Below, piece by piece: positions 17,905 through 26,471 of a DNA stretch of 64,000 nucleotides (within the stretch, counting starts at the first letter, position 1; every line of letters starts with the position of its first letter). The DNA comes from Mangrovimonas futianensis (GTDB taxonomy: Bacteria; Bacteroidota; Bacteroidia; Flavobacteriales; Flavobacteriaceae), in assembly GCF_021245805.1 (NCBI RefSeq), contig NZ_JAJJNF010000003.1, positions 248,001 to 312,000 on the forward strand. Direction: 5' to 3'. A model generated the notes under the pieces. That model did no database searches. It was not told where the DNA came from and worked only from the letters and a program-made list of their open reading frames with translations. The position numbers and the translations under genes are program-made.

Positions 17905-18882
17905 CTAATTAATTTTAATGTTCTTTGAGGTAAAAACATGGCCGTTTTCGTCCACGATAATACATTCAATTTGTGGTAATTGATTGATTCGATTTAATCC
18001 AACTTCTTTTCCCATAACAAAAATGGAAGTTGCCAAGGCATCAGCCAGTTCGGCTTTGGGTGCAAATACGGTGGCACTTATAATACCAGTAGCAGGGTAC
18101 CCAGTTCTGGGGTCAATAATATGGGTATATCTGATACCATTGAAGGTGACAAATTTTTCATAATTCCCAGAAGTTACGACAGCTCCATGCTCGATTGGCA
18201 ATAGTCCAAACGCTTTATCTTTGTCCATAGGATTGGTGATAGCCACTTGCCATGGCTCTCCATTGGGTTGTTTTCCCCAAGTATTCATATCGCCAGAGGC
18301 ATTGATGATTCCAGACACAACGCCTTTACTTATTAATAAATTTTTGGCTACATCTGCGGCATAGCCTTTTCCTATAGCGCCAAAGCCAATTTTCATCCCC
18401 TCTTGATCCAGGTAAACCGAAAGCTCCTTTTCATTCAAAACGATGTGCTGATAACCCACTTTTGAAACCGAATTTTTAATGGCTTCCGGGGAAGGCATCT
18501 CGGTCATGCTACCATCAAATTTCCAGATTTTATCCATGGAAGCATAGGTGATATCAAAGGCGCCATCAGTAATTTTTGATATTCCAATAGCCCGTTTGAT
18601 TAAATCAAATAACTCTTTGTCCACCTGAACAGGTTCTATCCCGGCCATGGCATTGATTTTGGATGTTTGGGATTTTGGGTCCCATGAGGAAATCAGTTTT
18701 TCAATCCGACTCATTTCATCAACAGCCAGATCTATATATTGGTCTGCCTCGTTTTGAGAGTTGGCCACTACAGTAATTTCAAAGCGGCTTCCCATCAATT
18801 TCAAAACCCTTTTGAAAGGTGTCTGGGCTTGCAGGGAGGTAGCCAATAAAATTACGAACCCGATGAGAACAAGTTTTCTCAA
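17905..18882 (-). CDS. apbE: FAD:protein FMN transferase (ApbE), exported
   Basis: 325 residues. The start is a TTG at 18882 that overlaps the thioredoxin stop codon (TTGA on the coding strand), consistent with coupled translation. It gives a signal peptide (RKLVLIGFVILLATSLQAQ), and the next Met is 29 residues in. Family motifs are LMGSRFEITV near the start, GFGAIGKGYAADVAK, NASGDMNTWG, and the active-site stretch HIIDPRTGYPA with ELADALATSIFVMG near the end. ApbE attaches FMN through a phosphodiester bond to Ser/Thr of extracytoplasmic proteins, using FAD and Mg2+. The likely substrate is a neighbour or an unlinked envelope protein. Confidence 0.92.
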   Translation of the reverse strand: MRKLVLIGFVILLATSLQAQTPFKRVLKLMGSRFEITVVANSQNEADQYIDLAVDEMSRIEKLISSWDPKSQTSKINAMAGIEPVQVDKELFDLIKRAIGISKITDGAFDITYASMDKIWKFDGSMTEMPSPEAIKNSVSKVGYQHIVLNEKELSVYLDQEGMKIGFGAIGKGYAADVAKNLLISKGVVSGIINASGDMNTWGKQPNGEPWQVAITNPMDKDKAFGLLPIEHGAVVTSGNYEKFVTFNGIRYTHIIDPRTGYPATGIISATVFAPKAELADALATSIFVMGKEVGLNRINQLPQIECIIVDENGHVFTSKNIKIN

Positions 18883-19313
18883 TGATATGATTCTAAAAGT
18901 TTTATAAATTCTTTGGGTGTTGTTTTTTGGTAGCCCGTACTTCCTTTGACCAGACCTTTTTCATCTAATACTAAAACATAAGGGAAAAATCCATTGGGAT
19001 TGTACCTTTCAGCCAATTCACCATTTTGTTTTTGTATTTCTGGAGAAAGGGTATTCTTTTTTTTCCGTGGAAAGTCTGCCTTGAGCATGACAAAATGATC
19101 TTTGGAATACGATTTAAATTCTTCGGTACTCCAAATTTCTTTATCTAATTTGATACAAGGAGCACACCAATCTGATCCTTGAAATACAAGAACAATTGGT
19201 TTATGTTCTTTAGCTGCTAAACTCTTTGCTTGGGTAAAATTGGTCATCCAGTTTTGACCGATTGTCATTTGGGTTGCTAAAAAGAAAAAGCAACCAATCC
19301 ATATGTGTTTCAT
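18879..19313 (-). CDS. Exported thioredoxin-like protein
   Basis: About 144 residues from the ATG at 19313, which starts a proper signal peptide (MKHIWIGCFFFLATQMTIGQ); a longer in-frame start at 19355 is less likely. The thioredoxin fold has its redox motif as GSDWCAPCIKLDKEIW, and YNPNGFFPYVLVLDEKG provides the cis-proline region. It resembles the Thioredoxin_7/DsbD-gamma-like group. It is the first gene of the apbE-DUF4266-DUF3570 operon. It may keep the Cys-Gly-Cys tail of DUF4266 or another partner reduced; that link is inference. Confidence 0.85.
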   Translation of the reverse strand: MKHIWIGCFFFLATQMTIGQNWMTNFTQAKSLAAKEHKPIVLVFQGSDWCAPCIKLDKEIWSTEEFKSYSKDHFVMLKADFPRKKKNTLSPEIQKQNGELAERYNPNGFFPYVLVLDEKGLVKGSTGYQKTTPKEFIKLLESYH

Positions 19314-19334
19314 GAGGATGAAATTAATACATAT

Positions 19335-19342
19335 CAAACGTA
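19335..19342 (-). promoter_or_regulatory. Putative -7 box (TACGTTTG) for the thioredoxin-apbE operon
   Basis: An exact TAnnTTTG match on the minus strand, 22-29 bases before the ATG at 19313. The TGTAA-N6-TTACA dyad at 19348-19363 lies directly upstream. Confidence 0.45.
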
Positions 19343-19347
19343 ACTTG

Positions 19348-19363
19348 TGTAACATGTATTACA
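19348..19363. promoter_or_regulatory. Possible Crp/Fnr-geometry operator upstream of the thioredoxin-apbE operon
   Basis: TGTAACATGTATTACA has arms TGTAA and TTACA separated by 6 bases, the same geometry as the Crp consensus TGTGA-N6-TCACA. It sits immediately upstream of the -7 box, where a bound protein would cover the core promoter. It occurs in a 306-base divergent gap (19314-19619) to katG, in which I see no other gene and no clear katG promoter. Confidence 0.35.
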
Positions 19364-19619
19364 TTAAAAATAAGTTTGTTGGTAATTTATAATCATATCA
19401 GATAAAAATAAGTATTAGAAGTATAATATGTAGGTTTATTTAGAACGGTATTTAATTAATAGCTTATTAACGTTTAGGTCTTTTCTACCTCTTTGAAATT
19501 CCGTAAATTAAAGGTGTTTTATGAGGTTTATATCGATATAAATTTTATTGATTGAAAATTAGATTTCATAAGAATTGATTATTATAATTTTAAGAAACAT
19601 AAACTAAAACATATTAAAT

Positions 19620-21857
19620 ATGGGAAATCATATGCATTCAAATGGGCATGATCAAGGAAATGCCTGGGAAGTTAATGAGTCAAGTGCCAAATGTCCTTTT
19701 TCTGGGGCAGCGCCTCAAAAAGCGGCTGGTGGAGGAACTCGAAACCGAGATTGGTGGCCTAACCAATTGCGAGTAAATATTCTACGTCAGTTTTCTGAAC
19801 TGTCCAATCCAATGGATAAAGATTTTAATTATAAAGAAGCTTTTGAAAGTTTGGATTATGATGCATTAAAGAAAGATTTGAATGATTTGATGACCGATTC
19901 ACAGGATTGGTGGCCAGCAGATTTTGGACATTACGGAGGACTTTTTATTAGAATGGCTTGGCACAGTGCCGGAACCTATAGAATAGGTGATGGTAGAGGT
20001 GGAGCAGGAGCTGGACAGCAGCGATATGCGCCTTTAAACAGTTGGCCAGACAACGCTAATCTAGATAAAGCGCGAAGATTGTTGTGGCCAATCAAACAAA
20101 AGTATGGTAATAAGATTTCTTGGGCAGATCTAATGATTTTAGCTGGAAATGTGGCGTTAGAGAGCATGGGCTTCAAAACCTTTGGATTTGGTGGCGGTCG
20201 TGAAGATGTGTGGGAGCCAGAAGAAGATGTGTATTGGGGCTCTGAAAAGGAGTGGCTAGGGGATAAACGTTATTCGGGTGAGAGAGATTTGGAAGACCCG
20301 TTAGCAGCTGTGGTTATGGGATTGATTTATGTAGATCCTGAAGGACCCAATGGAAATGGTGATCCGGTTTCAGCAGCAGTTGATATTAGGGAAACATTTA
20401 AAAGAATGGCCATGAATGATGAAGAAACCGTTGCTTTAATTGCAGGCGGACATTCCTTTGGGAAAACACATGGAATGGCTGATCCAAGTAAATATGTGGG
20501 AGCTGAGCCAGAAGCCGCTGCTATAGAAGAAATGGGATTTGGATGGAAAAGTAGCTTTCAAACAGGAAGTGGAAAAGATGCTATTACCGGCGGACCAGAA
20601 GTGACCTGGACACAAACGCCTACACAATGGAGTAATTTTTTCTTCAAGAATTTATTTGAAAATGAATGGGAGCTGACCAAAAGTCCAGCTGGTGCTAAAC
20701 AATGGGTAGCTAAAAGTACAGAGGAAAGTATACCAGATGCATTTGATCCAAATAAAAAGCATCGTCCAACCATGTTGACTACAGATTTGTCCTTAAGGTT
20801 TGACCCAGAATATGAAAAAATATCTAGAAGATTCTATGAAAACCCAGATGAGTTTGCCGATGCCTTTGCTAGAGCATGGTTTAAATTAACTCATAGAGAT
20901 ATGGGCCCTGTAGAGCGATATTTAGGTCCAGAAGTGCCGCAAGAAGAATTAATTTGGCAAGATCCTGTGCCTGAAGTTAATCACGATTTGATAACTAGTG
21001 ATGATGCAGAATCACTTAAATCAAAAATTTTAGAAAGCGGTTTGTCCGTTTCGGAATTGGTTGGTACTGCATGGGCTTCTGCTTCAACATTTAGAGGGTC
21101 AGATAAACGTGGCGGGTCTAATGGCGCTAGAGTTCGACTGGAACCTCAGAAAGATTGGACAGTAAATAATCCGGCACAATTATCTAAAGTGTTGGGTGTT
21201 TTAGAAGGTATTCAAAAAGATTTTAATGATTCCCAAAGTGGTAACAAAAAGGTATCACTGGCCGATTTGATTATCCTTGCTGGTAATGCAGGGGTAGAAA
21301 AAGCTGCTAAGAATGCAGGTAAAAATGTGTCAGTGCCATTTACCCCGGGTAGAATGGATGCGTCTCAAGAACAGACTGATGTTGAGGCTTTTGATTATCT
21401 AGAGCCATTTGCAGATGGATTTAGAAGTTACAGAGGGACCAAGTTTCCTGTTAGTTCAGAGGAATTGTTGATTGATAAAGCGCAACTTCTAACTTTAACA
21501 GCTCCTGAGCTTACTGCTTTGATGGGAGGATTAAAGGTCATTAATATTAATTATGACGGATCCAGCCTTGGTGTATTAACAAATAGTCCAGGAACTTTAA
21601 CCAATGATTATTTTGTGAATATCTTGGATATGGGTACCAAATGGAGCCCTATTTCTGAGGACAATGAGTTGTTTGAAGGAAAAGATAGAGCCACAGGAGA
21701 AAAGAAATGGACTGGAACCAGAGCTGATTTAATTTTTGGATCTAATTCTGAATTGCGGGCATTGACCGAAGTTTATGCCAGTGCAGATGCCAAAGACAAA
21801 TTTGTAAATGATTTTGTAGAAGCATGGGCGAAAGTCACTGACTTAGGAAGGTATTAA
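19620..21857 (+). CDS. katG: Catalase-peroxidase KatG
   Basis: 745 residues, the normal bifunctional KatG length, with two peroxidase-like halves. The distal site MAWHSAGTYR is at about 110-120. The proximal heme ligand is in AGGHSFGKTHG near 275. The Tyr (LIYVDPEGPNG, about 235) and Met (RMAMND, about 262) needed, together with the distal Trp, for the Met-Tyr-Trp crosslink of catalatic KatGs are all present. It removes H2O2 in the cytoplasm. It is likely peroxide-induced, though no OxyR-type site was recognised in the 306-base upstream gap. A terminator follows. Confidence 0.97.
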   Translation: MGNHMHSNGHDQGNAWEVNESSAKCPFSGAAPQKAAGGGTRNRDWWPNQLRVNILRQFSELSNPMDKDFNYKEAFESLDYDALKKDLNDLMTDSQDWWPADFGHYGGLFIRMAWHSAGTYRIGDGRGGAGAGQQRYAPLNSWPDNANLDKARRLLWPIKQKYGNKISWADLMILAGNVALESMGFKTFGFGGGREDVWEPEEDVYWGSEKEWLGDKRYSGERDLEDPLAAVVMGLIYVDPEGPNGNGDPVSAAVDIRETFKRMAMNDEETVALIAGGHSFGKTHGMADPSKYVGAEPEAAAIEEMGFGWKSSFQTGSGKDAITGGPEVTWTQTPTQWSNFFFKNLFENEWELTKSPAGAKQWVAKSTEESIPDAFDPNKKHRPTMLTTDLSLRFDPEYEKISRRFYENPDEFADAFARAWFKLTHRDMGPVERYLGPEVPQEELIWQDPVPEVNHDLITSDDAESLKSKILESGLSVSELVGTAWASASTFRGSDKRGGSNGARVRLEPQKDWTVNNPAQLSKVLGVLEGIQKDFNDSQSGNKKVSLADLIILAGNAGVEKAAKNAGKNVSVPFTPGRMDASQEQTDVEAFDYLEPFADGFRSYRGTKFPVSSEELLIDKAQLLTLTAPELTALMGGLKVININYDGSSLGVLTNSPGTLTNDYFVNILDMGTKWSPISEDNELFEGKDRATGEKKWTGTRADLIFGSNSELRALTEVYASADAKDKFVNDFVEAWAKVTDLGRY

Positions 21858-21881
21858 TTGAAAACTAGTTTAATAAAATAA

Positions 21882-21917
21882 AAAAGAGGCTGTCATGAAT
21901 TTTGACGGCCTCTTTTC
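21882..21917. terminator. Terminator between katG and the convergent gene
   Basis: AAAAGAGGCTGTCA pairs with TGACGGCCTCTTTT (one mismatch region) around a short loop. It has T-rich sequence on one side and A-rich on the other, so it may serve both katG and the minus-strand gene ending at 21939. Confidence 0.8.
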
Positions 21918-21938
21918 AGTTTTTGGTAAGTATTGAAA

Positions 21939-23234
21939 TTAGTTTTTAGCCATTTTTTTACTGATTTTTTCAATGGCTGATTCTATAGACTTTTCAGGTT
22001 CGATAATATTGTACTCTCCCCAAAACTCGGGATCAGAAAATCCAGAGGCTTCTTCCATTAAAATCATGCTAGGTTTAAAGCTTTCGCCAGAAGACAATCT
22101 TTTAGAAGCATCTTCTTTCCAATCGGTAATGGCCATTTCACTATTAAGCGAATACCTACTATTAAATAATTTTCCTTTCCAATCGACCACAAACATGAGT
22201 TGCACATTACTATATCTGTAATGCCACTTTCCATTATGTGTTCTGTAGTCTACACGATAGGCGGCTTCCTTAGGATAAACGTCAACCCTTGCTGGCTTTT
22301 TCTTGACAAAGAGCTTACTCGCTTCTTTCTCATCTTCCACATTTAAATTATAGACGGCACTTACTAAGGCATAATTTTCAGTGTCTATAAAGAGCTTACC
22401 ATAATAAAGAGGAGAATCGACCTCAGGTTTTTGCTTGAAGTTGACCACGAAAACATTTTGATCATTGATTTGAGTAGAATTATCAAAACTGAAATCATAG
22501 TATTTCATCGTGTCAAAATCAAAAATAAACTCGTTGTATTTAATCATATCAACATACAGGGTGCTAAAAGGGCCACCTTGAAGTTTAAGAGCTAAGGTGT
22601 CTAATCTTGAGTAGTCTACATCTTTTCTTGACTTAATGACTTTTACTTTATCCTTTTTATTGGAATTGTAGGGTTGTTTGTATATTTCTACAACGGCCTC
22701 TGAGAGGGAGGCGTTTTTGCGACGTTTTTTAATAGTTTCCCTATAAAAACCAGTCATAATATTTTGTTGGTTGATGTAGTTTTCACCTTTCTTTTTTAAA
22801 GTAGCCTCAACCAGGGCTAATGCTGTTTCTGGTCTGTTGATGACCACTTCACTTAGTTCTGAAACGGAAGGTTCTAAATAGATTTTAGAATTGTTTTTAA
22901 ATTCAGTTAAGCTTAATTCTTTCTTGGTATAGCCCAAGAATGAAATTTCAATGATACCATTGCTTTGGTCCTTTGGAACTTTTAACATAAACTCACCTTC
23001 AGTATTGGTGATGGTGCTTATATTGGTTCCTTTCAAAGTGATATCTGCAAAAGTGAGCGGATCTTTAGTTTTGGCATCATAAACACTTCCTTTGTATTCG
23101 TCATAATTTTGTTGAATTAAGGTTGTGTTTTCAGTTGAAAAAGCAGAAACGTTAAAATAACATGCCGAAAGTAAAAAGGCAGCTAGAAGGAGCAACGATT
23201 TGGGGAAATGTGAAGTTACGCGTAAAGTTTTCAT
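21939..23234 (-). CDS. Exported protein with N-terminal carboxypeptidase regulatory-like domain
   Basis: 431 residues with an N-terminal hydrophobic export segment (about 12-32). A CarboxypepD_reg-like beta-sandwich follows (YKGSVYDAKTKDPLTFADIT, then TEGEFMLKV and FLGYTKKELSL). The remaining 300 residues are beta-rich with FSTLYVDMIKYNEFIFDFD and YYGKLFIDTENYALVSA, as in related Bacteroidota surface proteins (DUF5686-like region). It is probably attached to or located in the outer membrane. The function is unknown. It is divergent from bshC and convergent with katG across a shared terminator. Confidence 0.78.
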   Translation of the reverse strand: MKTLRVTSHFPKSLLLLAAFLLSACYFNVSAFSTENTTLIQQNYDEYKGSVYDAKTKDPLTFADITLKGTNISTITNTEGEFMLKVPKDQSNGIIEISFLGYTKKELSLTEFKNNSKIYLEPSVSELSEVVINRPETALALVEATLKKKGENYINQQNIMTGFYRETIKKRRKNASLSEAVVEIYKQPYNSNKKDKVKVIKSRKDVDYSRLDTLALKLQGGPFSTLYVDMIKYNEFIFDFDTMKYYDFSFDNSTQINDQNVFVVNFKQKPEVDSPLYYGKLFIDTENYALVSAVYNLNVEDEKEASKLFVKKKPARVDVYPKEAAYRVDYRTHNGKWHYRYSNVQLMFVVDWKGKLFNSRYSLNSEMAITDWKEDASKRLSSGESFKPSMILMEEASGFSDPEFWGEYNIIEPEKSIESAIEKISKKMAKN

Positions 23235-23446
23235 GAGACTTCATAGATTATTAGTTTTGTCTACCTAATTTTCTTTTGATAAGATACGGAATTTTTCTGA
23301 ATTTGATAATGTTTTTAGGTTTTCGTTTGCAATTCAATAATATAAAGATGTAATCCTGTCAAATGGATAAAGGTATTCTCTTAACTTATTTTTTAGAATT
23401 CTCAAATTGGAATAGCCGTATATTTACAGAAATTTTGAATTATTAT

Positions 23447-25051
23447 ATGCCAACCGACTGTATTTCCTTTAAAGAGAGCAATTATTTTTCTGATTTAATA
23501 AACGATTATCTAGACCAAAAGGAAGAATTAAAACACTTTTACAATCATTTCCCAAGTAAAGAGAATTTTTCAAAACAAATTGAAGAAAAGCAATTAAACT
23601 ACCCAATTGAAAGCAGACGAATTTTACTTGAATCATTAAATAGGCAATATAAGGGTTTGAACATATCAGAACAGACCCAGCAAAATATAACTGCCTTAGG
23701 AAATGAAAATACTTTTACAATTACAACAGGGCATCAATTAAATTTATTCACAGGACCCTTATATTTTTTATATAAAATCATTTCAACGATTAATCTGTGT
23801 AAAGAATTAAGAGAGACCTACCCAAATTATAATTTTGTTCCCATTTATTGGATGGCCTCAGAAGATCATGATTTTGAAGAAATCAATTACTTCAATTTTG
23901 AAGGTAAAAAAATAAAGTGGGATAGAGCATCTAGTGGCGCTGTGGGTGAATTGCGTTTGGATGGTGTAGACCAAGTTTTTGAGGTATTCTCAAATCAATT
24001 GAACTCTAGTAAAAATGCAACGTATCTAAAAAAGCTGTTTCAAAATGCCTATTTGGAAAGCAGCAGTTTGGCAGATGCTACTAGATACTTGGCTAATGAG
24101 TTGTTTTCTGAATACGGTTTGGTGATTATAGATGCCAATAGTCATGAGTTAAAAAACTTGTTTGTTCCTTACATGAAAAAGGAGCTATTGGAGCAGTCCT
24201 CTTTTCAAGAAGTTTCAAAAACAAATGAATCCATCAATCAATTACCCAAAAATTATAAGATTCAGGTAAATCCACGTGAAATCAATTTATTCTATATTCA
24301 TGGAGGAATACGCGAACGTATTGTAGAGCAGGAAGGTACTTATTCTGTTTTGGAAACCAATATGTCGTGGGATAAAGATGGTATTTTAAATGAACTTGAA
24401 AACTATCCTGAAAGATTTAGTCCTAATGTTATTTTAAGACCATTGTACCAAGAAGTAATCCTTCCTAATTTATGTTATATTGGAGGTGGTGGTGAACTAG
24501 CTTATTGGTTTCAGTTGAAGTCTAATTTTGATAAAAATCAAGTGGTATTTCCTGTTCTTTTACTTAGGAACTCTGTTTTAATCACCAATAAAAAGCAGCG
24601 CCTTAAGTTGGATAAACTTAATCTCAAGATTCAGGATTTATTTTTAAAACAGTCTGAATTAAAAACAAAATTAACCAAGCAGCTTTCCGAGGTTGACATC
24701 GACTTTTCTGAGCAAAAGCAGTTTCTTCAAAATCAATTTGAAGAGCTTTATAAAGTAGCTCAGCAAACAGACCCTTCGTTTATTGGAGCGGTTGGAGCAC
24801 AGGAAAGAAAACAAATAAAAGGTCTGGAGCATTTGGAGAAAAGACTTTTAAAAGCCCAGAAAAGAAAATGGCACGATGTTTTGGACAGGGCTTCTAACCT
24901 GCAAAATGAACTTTTTCCTAGCCAAAGTCTTCAAGAACGCCAAGCTAATTTTTCAGAGTTTTATTTGGAGTATGGAGACCAATTAATCCAACAGTTAGTG
25001 TTAAATTTGCAACCTCTGTCAGGTGAGTTTTTAATACTAAACTTAGATTAA
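23447..25051 (+). CDS. bshC: Putative cysteine ligase BshC (bacillithiol biosynthesis)
   Basis: 534 residues from the ATG at 23447 (MPTDCISFKESNYFSDLIND), the start conserved in this family; a longer in-frame ATG at 23363 adds an unrelated stretch. Core features are ITTGHQLNLFTGPLYFLYK, YWMASEDHDFEEI, FSPNVILRPLYQEVILPN and the C-terminal coiled coil around residues 400-480. BshC is thought to add cysteine to glucosaminyl-malate in the last step of bacillithiol synthesis. BshA and BshB are not in the window. The PLP decarboxylase starts two bases after its stop. Confidence 0.93.
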   Translation: MPTDCISFKESNYFSDLINDYLDQKEELKHFYNHFPSKENFSKQIEEKQLNYPIESRRILLESLNRQYKGLNISEQTQQNITALGNENTFTITTGHQLNLFTGPLYFLYKIISTINLCKELRETYPNYNFVPIYWMASEDHDFEEINYFNFEGKKIKWDRASSGAVGELRLDGVDQVFEVFSNQLNSSKNATYLKKLFQNAYLESSSLADATRYLANELFSEYGLVIIDANSHELKNLFVPYMKKELLEQSSFQEVSKTNESINQLPKNYKIQVNPREINLFYIHGGIRERIVEQEGTYSVLETNMSWDKDGILNELENYPERFSPNVILRPLYQEVILPNLCYIGGGGELAYWFQLKSNFDKNQVVFPVLLLRNSVLITNKKQRLKLDKLNLKIQDLFLKQSELKTKLTKQLSEVDIDFSEQKQFLQNQFEELYKVAQQTDPSFIGAVGAQERKQIKGLEHLEKRLLKAQKRKWHDVLDRASNLQNELFPSQSLQERQANFSEFYLEYGDQLIQQLVLNLQPLSGEFLILNLD

Positions 25052-25053
25052 GC

Positions 25054-26424
25054 ATGCACAAAATAGATTTTAATTTGGTTGCCATGACCTTAGACGTCAT
25101 GAAATACGCTATTGATAGAATTACCGTCGCCGACCAACCCATAGGTCATCCAAAATCAGAAAAGGAACTAAAATCTTTAGTGGGTGAAACCATTACCGAA
25201 AAAGGGATTGGGGGAGAAAATGCCTTTAATCTATGGAAAGAACATTTATCCAAAGCCAATGTACCTGTCGATCATCCTAGGCATTTAGCCTTCGTTCCAG
25301 CATCGCCATCGAGAGCAGCGGTTATGTTTGATTTGGTGACTTCGGCCTCTTGTATTCATGGAGCCTATTGGATGGAAGGAGCTGGTGGTATTTATTGTGA
25401 AAATGAAGCCATGAGGTGGATAGTTTCTTTAACAGGTTTGCCTGAAGGTGCCTTTGGGGTTTTTACCAGTGGTGGTACAGCTGCTAATTTATCGGCAATA
25501 GTAACAGCAAGAGAAAGTTGGAGGCAGAAGGAAGAATTTAAAGGCGAAAAAGGATTGATCATTACCTCTATAGGAGCGCATTCATCTATTAAAGCTATGG
25601 CCAAGGTTGCAGATGTTGATATTATGTTGGTTGATTCTGAAGAAAAGCTTTCAGGTAAGGAATTAACTGAAATGATTGATTCACTTTCGGAGGCTGAAAG
25701 GAGAAGGTTATTTGCCGTAGTAGCAACAGGCGGAACAACCAATGCAGGAATTATTGATGAACTTGATGAAATCGCAGATGTCTGTGAACGTGAAAATTTA
25801 TGGTTTCATGTTGATGCTGCCTATGGAGGTGGAGCACTGGCGGCTGATTCCGTAAGACATTTGTTTAAAGGAATTGAGAAATCTGATAGTATTACTATTG
25901 ACCCTCATAAATGGATGTTTTCTCCTTATGATTGTGGAGCTGTCATTTACAAGCAACCAGAACTGGCTAAATTAGCGCATCATCAAGAAGGATCCTATTT
26001 GGAAATATTTAATGATGAAGGTGCTATAGGTTTTAACCCTACAGAATATCAAATTCAGTTAACACGCCGTGTGAGAGGATTGCCTTTGTGGTTTTCCTTG
26101 GCAATGCATGGAACAAATACTTACAAAGAAGCTATTGAACGTGGATTGGAGCTAGCTCAAATAGCTGGGAAAATGATTGAAGAAATGGATCATGTGGAGC
26201 TGGTTAGGGAACCTAGCTTATCCTGTGTATTATTCAGAAGAAAAGACTGGGAGCCTCAAGATTATAGGGAATGGACCTATAAAAACCATAAATCTGGGTT
26301 TGCATTGGTGACACCAACTAAGTGGAAATCAAAAAGTGGATTTGAAACTGTTTCCCGTTTTTGTTTTATTAATCCTGATACAACCGAACAAGATATCCAG
26401 TCGATATTGGAGTCTATGATATAA
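25054..26424 (+). CDS. PLP-dependent group II amino-acid decarboxylase
   Basis: 456 residues. SGGTAANLSAIVTARE binds the cofactor phosphate, HVDAAYGGG holds the Asp that contacts the pyridine nitrogen, and SITIDPHKWMFSPYDCGA contains the Schiff-base lysine (near 285). This is the aromatic-L-amino-acid/glutamate decarboxylase group. The exact substrate (aromatic amino acid, glutamate, 2,4-diaminobutyrate or aspartate) cannot be fixed by eye. The two-base gap after bshC suggests co-translation; aspartate or cysteine-derived chemistry linked to thiol or CoA metabolism is a speculative option. Confidence 0.88.
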   Translation: MHKIDFNLVAMTLDVMKYAIDRITVADQPIGHPKSEKELKSLVGETITEKGIGGENAFNLWKEHLSKANVPVDHPRHLAFVPASPSRAAVMFDLVTSASCIHGAYWMEGAGGIYCENEAMRWIVSLTGLPEGAFGVFTSGGTAANLSAIVTARESWRQKEEFKGEKGLIITSIGAHSSIKAMAKVADVDIMLVDSEEKLSGKELTEMIDSLSEAERRRLFAVVATGGTTNAGIIDELDEIADVCERENLWFHVDAAYGGGALAADSVRHLFKGIEKSDSITIDPHKWMFSPYDCGAVIYKQPELAKLAHHQEGSYLEIFNDEGAIGFNPTEYQIQLTRRVRGLPLWFSLAMHGTNTYKEAIERGLELAQIAGKMIEEMDHVELVREPSLSCVLFRRKDWEPQDYREWTYKNHKSGFALVTPTKWKSKSGFETVSRFCFINPDTTEQDIQSILESMI

Positions 26425-26434
26425 TTTTAAAAAG

Positions 26435-26467
26435 TAGCTGGCTATTTCAGCTATAAATTTTAATTTT
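26435..26467 (+). terminator. Weak terminator after the decarboxylase, overlapping the guaA promoter
   Basis: A stem TAGCTG / CAGCTA with a 7-base loop, then TAAATTTTAATTTT. The stem is short, so this is tentative. Confidence 0.35.
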
Positions 26468-26468
26468 G
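26461..26468 (+). promoter_or_regulatory. Putative -7 box (TAATTTTG) placed 3 bases before the guaA ATG
   Basis: TAATTTTG ends at 26468 and the ATG begins at 26472. If this box is used, transcription would start at or next to the first coding base, giving a leaderless mRNA. Confidence 0.45.
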
Positions 26469-26471
26469 CGC

